From Chitinophagales bacterium (lineage in GTDB: Bacteria > Bacteroidota > Bacteroidia > Chitinophagales > UBA2359), in NCBI GenBank assembly GCA_020628375.1, contig JAHDFD010000001.1:17232-81231 (forward strand): DNA of 64,000 nt, in the 5' to 3' direction. This document shows, in pieces, positions 36,964 through 46,595 of this stretch (within the stretch, counting starts at the first letter, position 1; each line of letters begins with the position of its first letter). Below the pieces are notes generated by a model. The model was not told the origin of the DNA and did not search any database. It was given only the letters and a program-made list of their open reading frames with translations. A program made the position numbers and the translations under genes.

Positions 36964-39900
36964 TTACTTGTTCTGCTCTATTAAGTATAAGATATGGATC
37001 AAATATGCGAATACTGGTCCTGCTATCGCTACACCTACAATATCACTAAAGAATATCGCTCCGAAGAATACTATTGACATTGTGTATCCTAATAAAGCCA
37101 ATACTGCTGTTAATACAAACGCTTTGCGTAAAATTGCTGCATTTACAGGTAATTGTAAACCGATTGGTGTACTCACATTGTTTGTTCCTGCTAATGAGCC
37201 TAAACCTGCCATTGCGATACTTCCATAAGTCATCAACATTAAGGCTAAAGTGATTAGTCCCCATTCTGATAAAGTTGGTATATCTGCACTGAATGGACAT
37301 GGTTCGCAAGTATTATCAAATACTGATGAATTCAAAGTAATTGCTCCATCGGCTGTATCTGTACCAGTAATTGCAAATTGAGTAGCTGAGTAACCCACTG
37401 ATGCAGCATGGTAGAAATCTATAGTAATCGTGAATGTTGGTGCTGCACCTGTTACAGTTACAACTACTCCATTCGTTCCTGCTGTATTGATCGCTGGCAA
37501 ACTTGCTACCCCATTTCCTAAGAAATCCAACATACCTGTTTCACTTACCAAAGTAACACCAGTAATGCTATTAAAGCTATTTGCCTGAATTGTTACTACT
37601 TCGTGGAATAAACCTGTTACTCCATCAGCATTCGTATCTACTAATATTCCGTTTTCATCTTCATCTGTATCATTATTCAATGGATCACCGCATGAACATG
37701 GATCACTATCCTGTAAATTTGGATTCAATGTTGGGTTATCGTAAGTACAAAGTGTATTATCTATACAAGTTGCCGCTGCATCAAAATTATTTGCTGCTGG
37801 ATCGCCACATGCTGGTGGCACTGGTGCTCCGCCACCACATGCTACACAAATACTGCCATCGGCTGAAATACCTTCTGTTTCTCCTGTTGTACAAGGATCA
37901 CCATCATCACATGCCTGAGTAGTTACACAAGCTGCATCACAACTCGTAGCATCTACAATACCTGCACATGGCACACACACACTGCCATCAGGAGCTACTG
38001 TTTCTTCATCATTTATAGTACACGGGTTACCGTCATCACAAGCTTGTGTTACTAAACATGATGCGTCCCCACCACAATCAACAGGTGTTACACATAGTGT
38101 TGAATTAGCTATATCACCCGGATTAGGACTATCTGTGTATTCTGCAAAACAGATCAGATCGCAATATTCGCCATAAGTACATAAACTATTATCGATACAT
38201 GTCGCATTCATATCATAATTCGTAGCATTTGGATCGCCACATGCAGGTGTAACAGGAGTTCCACCACCACATACTACACAAATACTGCCATCGGCTGCTA
38301 AAGTTTCCATTTCTCCTGTTGTACAAGGGTCGCCATCATCACATGCCTGCATTGTTGTACATCCAGCATCACAACTTGTTGGATCTACTACTCCGGCACA
38401 TGGTACACATACCCCACCATCAGCACTTACCGTTTCCATATCATTTATCGTACATGGGTCGCCATCATCACATACCTGCATAGTTGTACAACCTGCATCA
38501 CAACTTGTTGGATCTACTGTTCCGGCACATGGTACACATACCCCACCATCAGCACTTACCGTTTCCATATCATTTATCGTACATGGGTCGCCATCATCAC
38601 ATACCTGCATAGTTGTACAACCTGCATCACAACTTGTTGGATCTACTGTTCCGGCACATGGTACACATACCCCACCATCAGCACTTACCGTTTCCATATC
38701 ATTTATCGTACATGGATCGCCATCATCACATGCCTGAACAGTTGTACAGCCTGCTGCACAGCTTGTTGGGTCTACTACACCAGCGCACGGTATGCAAATA
38801 CTTCCATCTGCACTCACTGTTTCCATATCATTTATAGTACATGGGTCGCCATCATCACAACCCTGCATAGTAGTACATGCAGGATCACAACTTGTAGCAT
38901 CTACTGTTCCTGCACATGGTACGCATACACTTCCATCAGCTGCTATTGTTTCCATATCATTTATCGTACATGGATCGCCGTCATCACAACCTTGCATTGT
39001 TGAACAAGATGCATCACCAGTACAATCAACTGGAGTTACACAAAGTGTTAAGTCAACAAAATCATCTGGTCCTGGAGCAGCAACAAACTCTGTAAAACAA
39101 ACATCATTACAATAGCCAACCCCTGTTGCATTACAGTTGTAATCACCAGTTACAATTGCATCGCAATTTGATGGAGCAACACAATTATTAGTTACTAAGC
39201 TTATATTATCCAAAAATACGCTTGGACCGGCTGTACCTGTTTCCAATGCTTGAAATGTTATTGTTGTTGCCCCTGTTGGTAAACCTGCAATTGTAAAATT
39301 AGTTGGTCCTATTGTTCCTGTTCCATCCTGACAAGCTACCGTACCTACTGATACACCTCCTATCAAAATTTCTAAATCTAGTGCTGCACCGTTACAATTA
39401 CCACCGTAATCAAAAGTTAAATCCATATCCCCACAATTAGGGCTGATTGTTATATTTTGAGTAATAGACAGGAATGAAGATTGCTGCCAACCTCCTAACC
39501 AAGCATCATTCGAACCATTCAATGCTCCTCCTGAAACACCAATAATACCGAATGGGTTGGGATTTGGTGTTCCAGCCGGAACTTCTTCTAGTTCAGTCCA
39601 GTTTGCTGTACCTGCTTCAAAATCTCCATTTGTTATTTGTTCTCCTTCATCCGCAGGTGAACCTGTCGTACAACAATTAGGACCAGCAGGATTAGAAACA
39701 AAGCTTACCGTATAATTAGCAGTACCACTATCTCCTCCATTAACGGGGAAGTTAGGATTGGCTCCATCTGCAACCACAGAAATATAACTTTCACATCCAG
39801 CAATTGGAGTAACTGTTGGTTCATTACATGTTCCCTCATTTGCTACAGTTACTAGAGTTGAAATATCTGCAGGAGGAGCCGGATAAACTGTTACGACTAT

Positions 39901-41301
39901 TGTTCCTCCATTAAGTGTAGGTGTTAATGGAGTTGTTCCACAATCTACATTAAGATAATAAGTTTCGGTAGCTACCTGGCAGTTAGTTGAAGTTGTTGTT
40001 GAAGGTGATGTTACACCAACACCACCAGCACTTAAATATCCACCTGTTGACCATGAATAGACCACATCAGAGTTATCATCAACTACAACTCCACTTGCTT
40101 CAGGATTCGGGAAAGCAGTAAATGCACCACTATCACCACAATAATCTTGTGTTAAGTTTATAGGGGTAACAACACTTGTTGCACAAATTAATGCACAAGT
40201 TTCGTTCAAACACTGACTTTTAAATTCATAACTAGCCACTGGTGTAACACAATCTGTCGCTACCGCACCTGCACCGAATAATTGGTTTGCCCAATAATTC
40301 ATTACCTGTGCCTGATCTTCAGTAAACATACTCATACCAGCATCGTTGGTATAATCCATGAAGTTTGCAGTTGGTGCAAAGGTTCCACCACCACAACCAC
40401 TATTGGTACATCCTCCTGGTTGACCACTCGTAGGATTAGCCTGAGCAGGTGTATCTAAGACATCGAAAGGTCCGGGAGGATTTGTTTCCTGCGTACCACA
40501 ACCACCTTGAAAGGTATGGTATAAACCAAGGTAATGTCCGATTTCGTGCACTAATGTAGCCCCTAAGTTAAAAGGAGCGCCATCATCCAAATTACACCCT
40601 GCAGCACCACCGAAGCCACCAAATGCCTCTGAACAAACGGTAACACCATCACCATTACCAGCACCAGGGATACCATCAGCTATCCCTAAACAATTGTTAT
40701 TTGTGATAAAAATATTCAAAATATTATTCCAACCCGGTGCCCCACTTCCAACAGCAGTACCTCCGTTAAAAGTACCTATCGTGATTGGTGGATCACAATC
40801 AGGATCAAGATCAGCAGCCCCTCCAGCAGGGGGAGTAGCTAAACAGAATTGAATACAAGTACCTGTTGAGGCAACACTATTTCCATTCGCATCGGTATAA
40901 GCTGCAGGACATAAAGCCTCCTGAGCCGTACCAGTGTTATCACCAAATGCAATGTTTAAAGCGTCCAATTGATCTTGCACCTCAGTTAGCAAACAAGTTG
41001 CATTAGCACAGTTGTTGGTAACAGCATTGTTTGCAAAGTGAAAGGCAACAGGAACCACTATGGTATTTGACCCATCACAAGCAATTGCCGATTTGCTTTC
41101 AATACTAGGAATAGCATGAGCCGCATCATAATACTTCAAATATTCGGGATCATCAGCAAGTCGGTTTTCGAGTGCACTCATAGTACCGCAACGCTCGACG
41201 TTTTCCTGATTCTCCTGAATCATTTGTTTTGAAAGTAATTGCGCATCCAAGCTGCAACAACAGACCAACAAAAAAGTCATTAATAAGGATAATTTCTTCA
41301 T
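36964..41301 (-). CDS. Giant surface metalloprotease (M43) with Cys-rich repeat stalk and extended IPTL-CTERM
   Basis: A 1445-residue paralogue. Signal peptide about 1-21 (LLMTFLLVCCCSLDAQ). M43 catalytic domain with HEIGHYLGLYH (His252, Glu253, His256, His262), a DVLDTPAQ loop and Met-turn NFMDYTNDAGMSMFTEDQ. Residues about 370-730 hold Ig-like and carbohydrate-binding-like modules (NGDFEAGTANWTELEEVP ... VFLDNISLV). The stalk (about 760-1180) consists of 43-residue units in which 'INDMETVSADGG' replaces 'INDEET', plus CGDPNATNYD modules. The tail is IPTLSEWGLITLALMLM followed by two hydrophobic helices ending LIEQNK. It contains two exactly repeated 129-bp units near 38461-38702. Zinc ligands intact; substrate unknown. 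Confidence 0.9.
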   Translation of the reverse strand: MKKLSLLMTFLLVCCCSLDAQLLSKQMIQENQENVERCGTMSALENRLADDPEYLKYYDAAHAIPSIESKSAIACDGSNTIVVPVAFHFANNAVTNNCANATCLLTEVQDQLDALNIAFGDNTGTAQEALCPAAYTDANGNSVASTGTCIQFCLATPPAGGAADLDPDCDPPITIGTFNGGTAVGSGAPGWNNILNIFITNNNCLGIADGIPGAGNGDGVTVCSEAFGGFGGAAGCNLDDGAPFNLGATLVHEIGHYLGLYHTFQGGCGTQETNPPGPFDVLDTPAQANPTSGQPGGCTNSGCGGGTFAPTANFMDYTNDAGMSMFTEDQAQVMNYWANQLFGAGAVATDCVTPVASYEFKSQCLNETCALICATSVVTPINLTQDYCGDSGAFTAFPNPEASGVVVDDNSDVVYSWSTGGYLSAGGVGVTSPSTTTSTNCQVATETYYLNVDCGTTPLTPTLNGGTIVVTVYPAPPADISTLVTVANEGTCNEPTVTPIAGCESYISVVADGANPNFPVNGGDSGTANYTVSFVSNPAGPNCCTTGSPADEGEQITNGDFEAGTANWTELEEVPAGTPNPNPFGIIGVSGGALNGSNDAWLGGWQQSSFLSITQNITISPNCGDMDLTFDYGGNCNGAALDLEILIGGVSVGTVACQDGTGTIGPTNFTIAGLPTGATTITFQALETGTAGPSVFLDNISLVTNNCVAPSNCDAIVTGDYNCNATGVGYCNDVCFTEFVAAPGPDDFVDLTLCVTPVDCTGDASCSTMQGCDDGDPCTINDMETIAADGSVCVPCAGTVDATSCDPACTTMQGCDDGDPCTINDMETVSADGSICIPCAGVVDPTSCAAGCTTVQACDDGDPCTINDMETVSADGGVCVPCAGTVDPTSCDAGCTTMQVCDDGDPCTINDMETVSADGGVCVPCAGTVDPTSCDAGCTTMQVCDDGDPCTINDMETVSADGGVCVPCAGVVDPTSCDAGCTTMQACDDGDPCTTGEMETLAADGSICVVCGGGTPVTPACGDPNATNYDMNATCIDNSLCTYGEYCDLICFAEYTDSPNPGDIANSTLCVTPVDCGGDASCLVTQACDDGNPCTINDEETVAPDGSVCVPCAGIVDATSCDAACVTTQACDDGDPCTTGETEGISADGSICVACGGGAPVPPACGDPAANNFDAAATCIDNTLCTYDNPTLNPNLQDSDPCSCGDPLNNDTDEDENGILVDTNADGVTGLFHEVVTIQANSFNSITGVTLVSETGMLDFLGNGVASLPAINTAGTNGVVVTVTGAAPTFTITIDFYHAASVGYSATQFAITGTDTADGAITLNSSVFDNTCEPCPFSADIPTLSEWGLITLALMLMTYGSIAMAGLGSLAGTNNVSTPIGLQLPVNAAILRKAFVLTAVLALLGYTMSIVFFGAIFFSDIVGVAIAGPVFAYLIHILYLIEQNK
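37745..39015 (-). repeat. Coding repeat region of giant protease gene 3
   Basis: 43-residue units with CTINDMETVSADG. From about 38461 to 38702 consecutive units are identical at 129-bp spacing over their full length, implying very recent duplication. Confidence 0.88.
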
Positions 41302-41507
41302 TTTGTTTAGAATTAAAGTTTATTTTAGATGTAAAATATTTCTAAAGAATGTGCAAATTGGAAGAAAATGAGGGTTAAAGTATCACTTAATTCTTACATT
41401 TAAGTTGATGTATTTATCAAATCATTAAAAAAACCTTTTTTTCTGTTAAAAAAGTAAAAACTTGTACATAAACATTCCGTTTTTAAAATCACTATCAGGA
41501 ATAGTAA

Positions 41508-41570
41508 TAAAAATCCCGATCAGTTTTTCAACTGATCGGGATTTATTGTGAACTGTCTTAAGTTCAGTTC
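41508..41570 (-). terminator. Double-hairpin terminator region of giant protease gene 4
   Basis: GAACTG (41550-41555) pairs with CAGTTC (41565-41570). Then AATCCCGATCAG pairs with CTGATCGGGATT with a U-run beyond on the minus strand. Identity with the gene 2 copy continues from here into the coding sequence. Confidence 0.88.
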
Positions 41571-41589
41571 TTTATATTTATCAAGTATA

Positions 41590-44500
41590 TTACTTGTTCT
41601 GCTCTATTAAGTATAAGATATGGATCAAGTAGGCGAACACAGAACCTGCTATCGCTACACCAATAATATCACTGAAGAATATGGCTCCGAAGAATACTAT
41701 TGACATTGTGTATCCTAATAAAGCCAATACTGCTGTTAATACAAACGCTTTGCGTAAAATTGCTGCATTTACAGGTAATTGTAAACCGATTGGTGTACTC
41801 ACATTGTTTGTTCCTGCTAATGAGCCTAAACCTGCCATTGCGATACTTCCGTAAGTCATTAACATTAGAGCTAAAGTGATTAGTCCCCATTCCGATAATG
41901 TTGGAATATCGGCACTGAACGGACATGGCTCACAAGTATTTTCAAATACTGATGAATTCAAAGTAATTGCTCCATCGGCTGTATCTGTCCCAGCTATTGC
42001 AAATTGAGTATTTGAATAACCCACTGAAGCTGTGTGGTAAAACTCTATAGTAATTGTAAATGTTGGAGCAGCACCTGTTACAGTTACAACTACTCCATTC
42101 GTTCCTGCTGTATTGATTGCTGGTAAAGCCGGTACAGGATTACCTAAGAAATCCAACATACCTGTTTCACTTACCAAAGTAACACCAGTAATACTATTAA
42201 AGCTATTTGCCTGAATTGTTACTACTTCGTGGAATAAACCTGTTACTCCATCAGCATTCGTATCTACTAATATTCCGTTTTCATCTTCATCTGTATCATT
42301 ATTCAATGGATCACCGCATGAACATGGATCACTATCCTGTAAATTTGGATTCAATGTTGGGTTATCGTAAGTACAAAGTGTATTATCTATACAAGTTGCC
42401 GCTGCATCAAAATTATTTGCTGCTGGATCGCCACATGCTGGTGGCACTGGTGCTCCGCCACCACAAGTTGTACATACTTCTCCTGTTAGTATTACTGTTG
42501 TTTCTTGTTCACCATTTGTACATGAATCATTATCATTACATGCTGTTGTTTGTAAACAGGTAGCATCTGGATTATCAGCACAGCCTAATGGTGTTATACA
42601 TAATGTTGCATTTGGTGTATCATTAGCCCCTGGCGTTGCTGTATATTCTGCATAACAGATATTATCACAATATTCGCCATAGGTACATAAACTATTATCG
42701 ATACAAGTTGCTGTTGCATCATAATTTGTTGCTGTTGCATCTCCACAAGCTGGACTTACAGCCGTAGCATTCAAACCGCAATCATTACACACTTCACCCG
42801 AAGCTGTGATTACCGTCGCTTGTTCTCCTGTTGTACAATCATCACCGTCGTCACAAGCTTGAAGCGATGTACATGATGCATCTGGATTATCAGCACAGCC
42901 TAATGGTGTTATACATAATGTTGCATTTGGTGTATCATTAGCCCCTGGCGTTGCTGTATATTCTGCATAACAGATATTATCACAATATTCGCCATAGGTA
43001 CATAAACTATTATCGATACAAGTTGCTGTTGCATCATAATTTGTTGCTGTTGCGTCTCCACAAGCTGGTGTTACTGCTGTTCCACCTCCACAAGTTGTAC
43101 ATACTTCTCCTGTTAGTATTACTGTTGTTTCTTGTTCACCATTTGTACATGAATCATTATCATTACATGCTGTTGTTTGTAAACAGGTAGCATCTGGATT
43201 ATCAGCACAGCCTAATGGTGTAACACATAATGCTGCATTGGCTATGTCATTAGCACCTGGATTTGCATTATACTCTACGTAGCAAACATCTGCACAGTAT
43301 TCAAATATACAAAGTGTGTTATCTATACAAGTTGCTGCGGCATCGTAATTTGTTGCAGTGGCATCACCACACGCTGGTGTTACCGGTGCTCCACCTCCAC
43401 AAGTTGTACATACTTCTCCTGTTGCTATTACTGTTGTTTCTTGTTCACCATTTGTACATGAATCATTATCATTACAAGCTGTTGTTTGTAAACAGGTAGC
43501 ATCTGGATTATCAGCACATCCTAATGGTGTTACACATAATGTTGCATTTGGTACAGAGCCTCCTGTTGGTGCAGCATCGTATTCGGCAAAGCAGATATCA
43601 GCACAATGTTCTAAAGCAGTACAATCACTTACAGTTATATCACAAGTAGCAATCCCCTGACATCCTAAATCATCGGTGTAAGTATAAGTTGCAGTAAAAG
43701 TTCCATTACTTGCAGAGTTGAATGTAGCTGTTCCATCATTATTATCTGTAATGCCAGTACCTGACCAAACACCTGTAGTAGATATTACCTGTTCAATTGT
43801 AGCATTTACTGTTTCTGTTTGTGAAGCAGTTGTAAAACCAGTATTCCCAACTAAAGTAGCACCTGTGTAATCATTAATTGAATATGATCCCACAACAGAT
43901 CCTCCTGCCCCTGTATCATCCCAACCATCGCCAAAAGTATCTGTAAAAGTTACAGTTATTGGATCTGCAGTTCCACCAATAGTATATGTACCTACTGGCT
44001 GTAAACTTGAAGAAAGAATAACATCTGGTACAGTAATGGCAAATGGAACTGCTGTTGGTCCGTAAGGAGCGAAATCACCATCTGCAAAATCTCCAGGAGC
44101 TATTTGGAAAATTAAGGTTCCTGTTGCATCAGTTACATCTATTCCCATTTCAGAAGTAAAGAAATCCGGGGTAATACTTATCGTTACTGTTCCCAAGGCT
44201 AATTCTCCTGGTAACAAATCTGCTGACAAGGCTGCATCTGTACTGCATGAAGCAGTTCCTGGACAAGTTAAAGTTGGAGTCGGCACTGCCGGTGTTGTAT
44301 AAGTAAATGCAGTTGCACAACTTGTGTTGGTAACATCAATATCTATTGCCTGAGCTGTATCGTAATTATAAGTAGCAGTTGCACCAGAAGTTCCTGACCC
44401 ATTTCCACCTGTAACAGAAATAACATCATCAGGACAATTTGCGGTTAAAGTTACCTGACAATTATTAATTGTTAAAGCCGGAGCATCTGGTTGTGGTAAT

Positions 44501-46290
44501 ACTTCAACAGTAACAACAGCTGATTGGCAACCAGTTGTGAACGCACCAGTAGCTACTTCACCAGTAAATTCTGTAACAATAAAATGTAAATACACCGGAT
44601 CACATGAAGTATTATTTGGTGTAAATTCAAAATTCCCACATGGTTCAGCGAAAACCAAGGCACCATCAGAAGTTGCATTATTTGTTAAAAAACCATTCAC
44701 ATCTAAAGCTGAAAAGTCAATAGTAGTTAAGTTAGGTGTTGCTGTTGTCGTTTGATCTATCAAAATAATAGGATAAGTACCTGTTGCACCTGCGTCTAAA
44801 GGCGAAGTACCAGCAGTACCAGTGAAACCACAGGTAGCTGGAGCAGTTACCGTTAATAGATCTCCTGAACAAACATTTGCAGGAGCAGTAAATCCGATAG
44901 CAGCACAACATGGGCTTGTAACACTTGCTGTTTGGATACAGTTTGCTTCTCCAGTGTCCTCAACAGAAATAGTAGAATCGGCTGTAAGTCCACTTACGGT
45001 AAATGAAGTACCAGCTCCAGCAACGGTTCCACCTGCTGAAGAAGTAACGGTAAAAGGACCTGTTCCTGCTGTAATTGTAACCGTAGCTGTATAAGAAGCT
45101 CCATCACATGCAGTTGTTACATTAATTGTATGATTACAAACTGCTTTTTCTTCACAACCTGTTCCATCTGCTTGAGGTACATAACATGCTTCATAAGCAT
45201 CAGCTACTGCCGTAGCATTTGAGCATGAACTAGCTGTATAATTAGCTCCTGCTATAGTCGCTAACATATTGTTTACCTGTTGCTCTGTAAACATGAACAT
45301 TGAATTATCATCTACATAATCCATAAAGTTCCCTTGGTATCCATCACATCCCCCTTGGCACCCAGTTGCTGTACAAGTTCCAGTATTATAAGTAACCGTT
45401 CCATAGTTTGGATTATTCTGATTAGGAATATCATTTTCAGCTGGGTTTTCAAAGGTGTGTTCTAATCCAAAGTAATGTCCTATTTCATGTGTAGTTGTTG
45501 CTCCACCATTATACGGTGCACCTGTTCCGATACCTTGACATCCTGTAAAACCTACACCGGCTGTTACAGAACCAAATGCAGAATCCAGAATTGTAACTCC
45601 GTCAAAACCATTTGGATTAGCTCCACCACTCAAAGGAGCAAAGCCAAGAAAACCACCCGCATCACCAACAAAAATATTCAAATAACCAGCCCATGTTCCT
45701 CCTGTGCTTTGTGCGTTATCACTATAATCACCAAAAGTAATTGCATATCCTCCTATGTTATCTTCACCTGCTGGAAGATTTGTGTCTCCCAAGCAAAATA
45801 CAATACAAGCACCATCCTCTGGCATCGGACTACCTGTAACATTTCCATTTAATTGATTTTCACACGATTCTGTCCAATCACAAAAATTACTGATATTATT
45901 ATTGCAAGAGCTAAAATCTAGATTTAACTGAGCAATTTGAGACAAAGCAGCATCAACCATACACTGTGTACTGCCAGCATTCAATGTTCCAGCTCCTGTT
46001 TCATAATGAACAGCAACAGGAATTACTGTAGGACTTGCACAAGGAGCTTTCATTTGTTCAACTGTTAAATTTTCCATATACTCTGAAACAACCTGTTGAG
46101 TTTTATTGTATTCAATTGCGTATTGTGCGTCATTTAACATTCGATTAGCATGAATCTCATCACTTGCACAACGAACTATGCCATCTTCATTCGTCCCATA
46201 AAAGGGTTTAATGTCTGTCAAATCATTCTGTGCATTCAGCTGCATAAAACAGCAAAAAACAAAGAGTAAATTAAATAATTTTTTCATCAT
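41590..46290 (-). CDS. Giant surface metalloprotease (M43) with Cys-rich modules and extended IPTL-CTERM
   Basis: A 1566-residue paralogue and the first gene of the array. Signal peptide 1-21 (LLFVFCCFMQLNAQ). M43 domain with HEIGHYFGLEHTF (His268, Glu269, His272, His278) and Met-turn NFMDYVDDNSMFMFTEQQ. Long Ig-like region about 370-960. The stalk differs from the others: modules of about 105 residues containing ACNDNDSCTNGEQET, CGDATATNYDA and CDNICYAEYTA. The C-terminal 300 residues are nearly identical to genes 2 and 3, including IPTLSEWG and the two extra hydrophobic helices. Its 3' kilobase is a mosaic of gene 2 and gene 3 sequence with a junction at 42193-42196. Start ATGATG, as in gene 1. 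Expected to be an active surface protease. Confidence 0.9.
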   Translation of the reverse strand: MMKKLFNLLFVFCCFMQLNAQNDLTDIKPFYGTNEDGIVRCASDEIHANRMLNDAQYAIEYNKTQQVVSEYMENLTVEQMKAPCASPTVIPVAVHYETGAGTLNAGSTQCMVDAALSQIAQLNLDFSSCNNNISNFCDWTESCENQLNGNVTGSPMPEDGACIVFCLGDTNLPAGEDNIGGYAITFGDYSDNAQSTGGTWAGYLNIFVGDAGGFLGFAPLSGGANPNGFDGVTILDSAFGSVTAGVGFTGCQGIGTGAPYNGGATTTHEIGHYFGLEHTFENPAENDIPNQNNPNYGTVTYNTGTCTATGCQGGCDGYQGNFMDYVDDNSMFMFTEQQVNNMLATIAGANYTASSCSNATAVADAYEACYVPQADGTGCEEKAVCNHTINVTTACDGASYTATVTITAGTGPFTVTSSAGGTVAGAGTSFTVSGLTADSTISVEDTGEANCIQTASVTSPCCAAIGFTAPANVCSGDLLTVTAPATCGFTGTAGTSPLDAGATGTYPIILIDQTTTATPNLTTIDFSALDVNGFLTNNATSDGALVFAEPCGNFEFTPNNTSCDPVYLHFIVTEFTGEVATGAFTTGCQSAVVTVEVLPQPDAPALTINNCQVTLTANCPDDVISVTGGNGSGTSGATATYNYDTAQAIDIDVTNTSCATAFTYTTPAVPTPTLTCPGTASCSTDAALSADLLPGELALGTVTISITPDFFTSEMGIDVTDATGTLIFQIAPGDFADGDFAPYGPTAVPFAITVPDVILSSSLQPVGTYTIGGTADPITVTFTDTFGDGWDDTGAGGSVVGSYSINDYTGATLVGNTGFTTASQTETVNATIEQVISTTGVWSGTGITDNNDGTATFNSASNGTFTATYTYTDDLGCQGIATCDITVSDCTALEHCADICFAEYDAAPTGGSVPNATLCVTPLGCADNPDATCLQTTACNDNDSCTNGEQETTVIATGEVCTTCGGGAPVTPACGDATATNYDAAATCIDNTLCIFEYCADVCYVEYNANPGANDIANAALCVTPLGCADNPDATCLQTTACNDNDSCTNGEQETTVILTGEVCTTCGGGTAVTPACGDATATNYDATATCIDNSLCTYGEYCDNICYAEYTATPGANDTPNATLCITPLGCADNPDASCTSLQACDDGDDCTTGEQATVITASGEVCNDCGLNATAVSPACGDATATNYDATATCIDNSLCTYGEYCDNICYAEYTATPGANDTPNATLCITPLGCADNPDATCLQTTACNDNDSCTNGEQETTVILTGEVCTTCGGGAPVPPACGDPAANNFDAAATCIDNTLCTYDNPTLNPNLQDSDPCSCGDPLNNDTDEDENGILVDTNADGVTGLFHEVVTIQANSFNSITGVTLVSETGMLDFLGNPVPALPAINTAGTNGVVVTVTGAAPTFTITIEFYHTASVGYSNTQFAIAGTDTADGAITLNSSVFENTCEPCPFSADIPTLSEWGLITLALMLMTYGSIAMAGLGSLAGTNNVSTPIGLQLPVNAAILRKAFVLTAVLALLGYTMSIVFFGAIFFSDIIGVAIAGSVFAYLIHILYLIEQNK
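42365..43610 (-). repeat. Coding repeat region of giant protease gene 4
   Basis: Modules of about 105 aa. The stretch 42562-42736 recurs identically at 42877-43051 (315-bp spacing). It uses the CGDATATNYD and CxNDNDSCTNGEQET variants rather than the 43-residue INDEET unit. Confidence 0.82.
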
Positions 46291-46595
46291 AAATTTGAGT
46301 TTAGTTTATATATTTTATTAAGAATATTCTTTATTAAAAGTACTTACCTACTAAACAGAGTTGATATCTTCTGAGAAAGTTGCAAGTAATTGAAATTACT
46401 TCATCATTGTTCAGTAAGCATTATAAAATTGTGCGTTTCTATAAGATATGGAAATGCATAACAGAAAATGATACATAAACTGAAAGCTAAACTAAGGATT
46501 TATTAAAGAAACTTTCTTGATATTTTAAATAGAATTCAAAATTCATTAGTAAAACAAGCGCTTATTCAATAAAAAATTGAAAAATTCACTTCATT
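46291..46595. other. AT-rich spacer upstream of giant protease gene 4
   Basis: This 305-bp gap separates the protease array from the cyclase-family gene. I see no ORF or clear hairpin; it should hold the promoter for gene 4 and possibly for the array. Confidence 0.5.
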
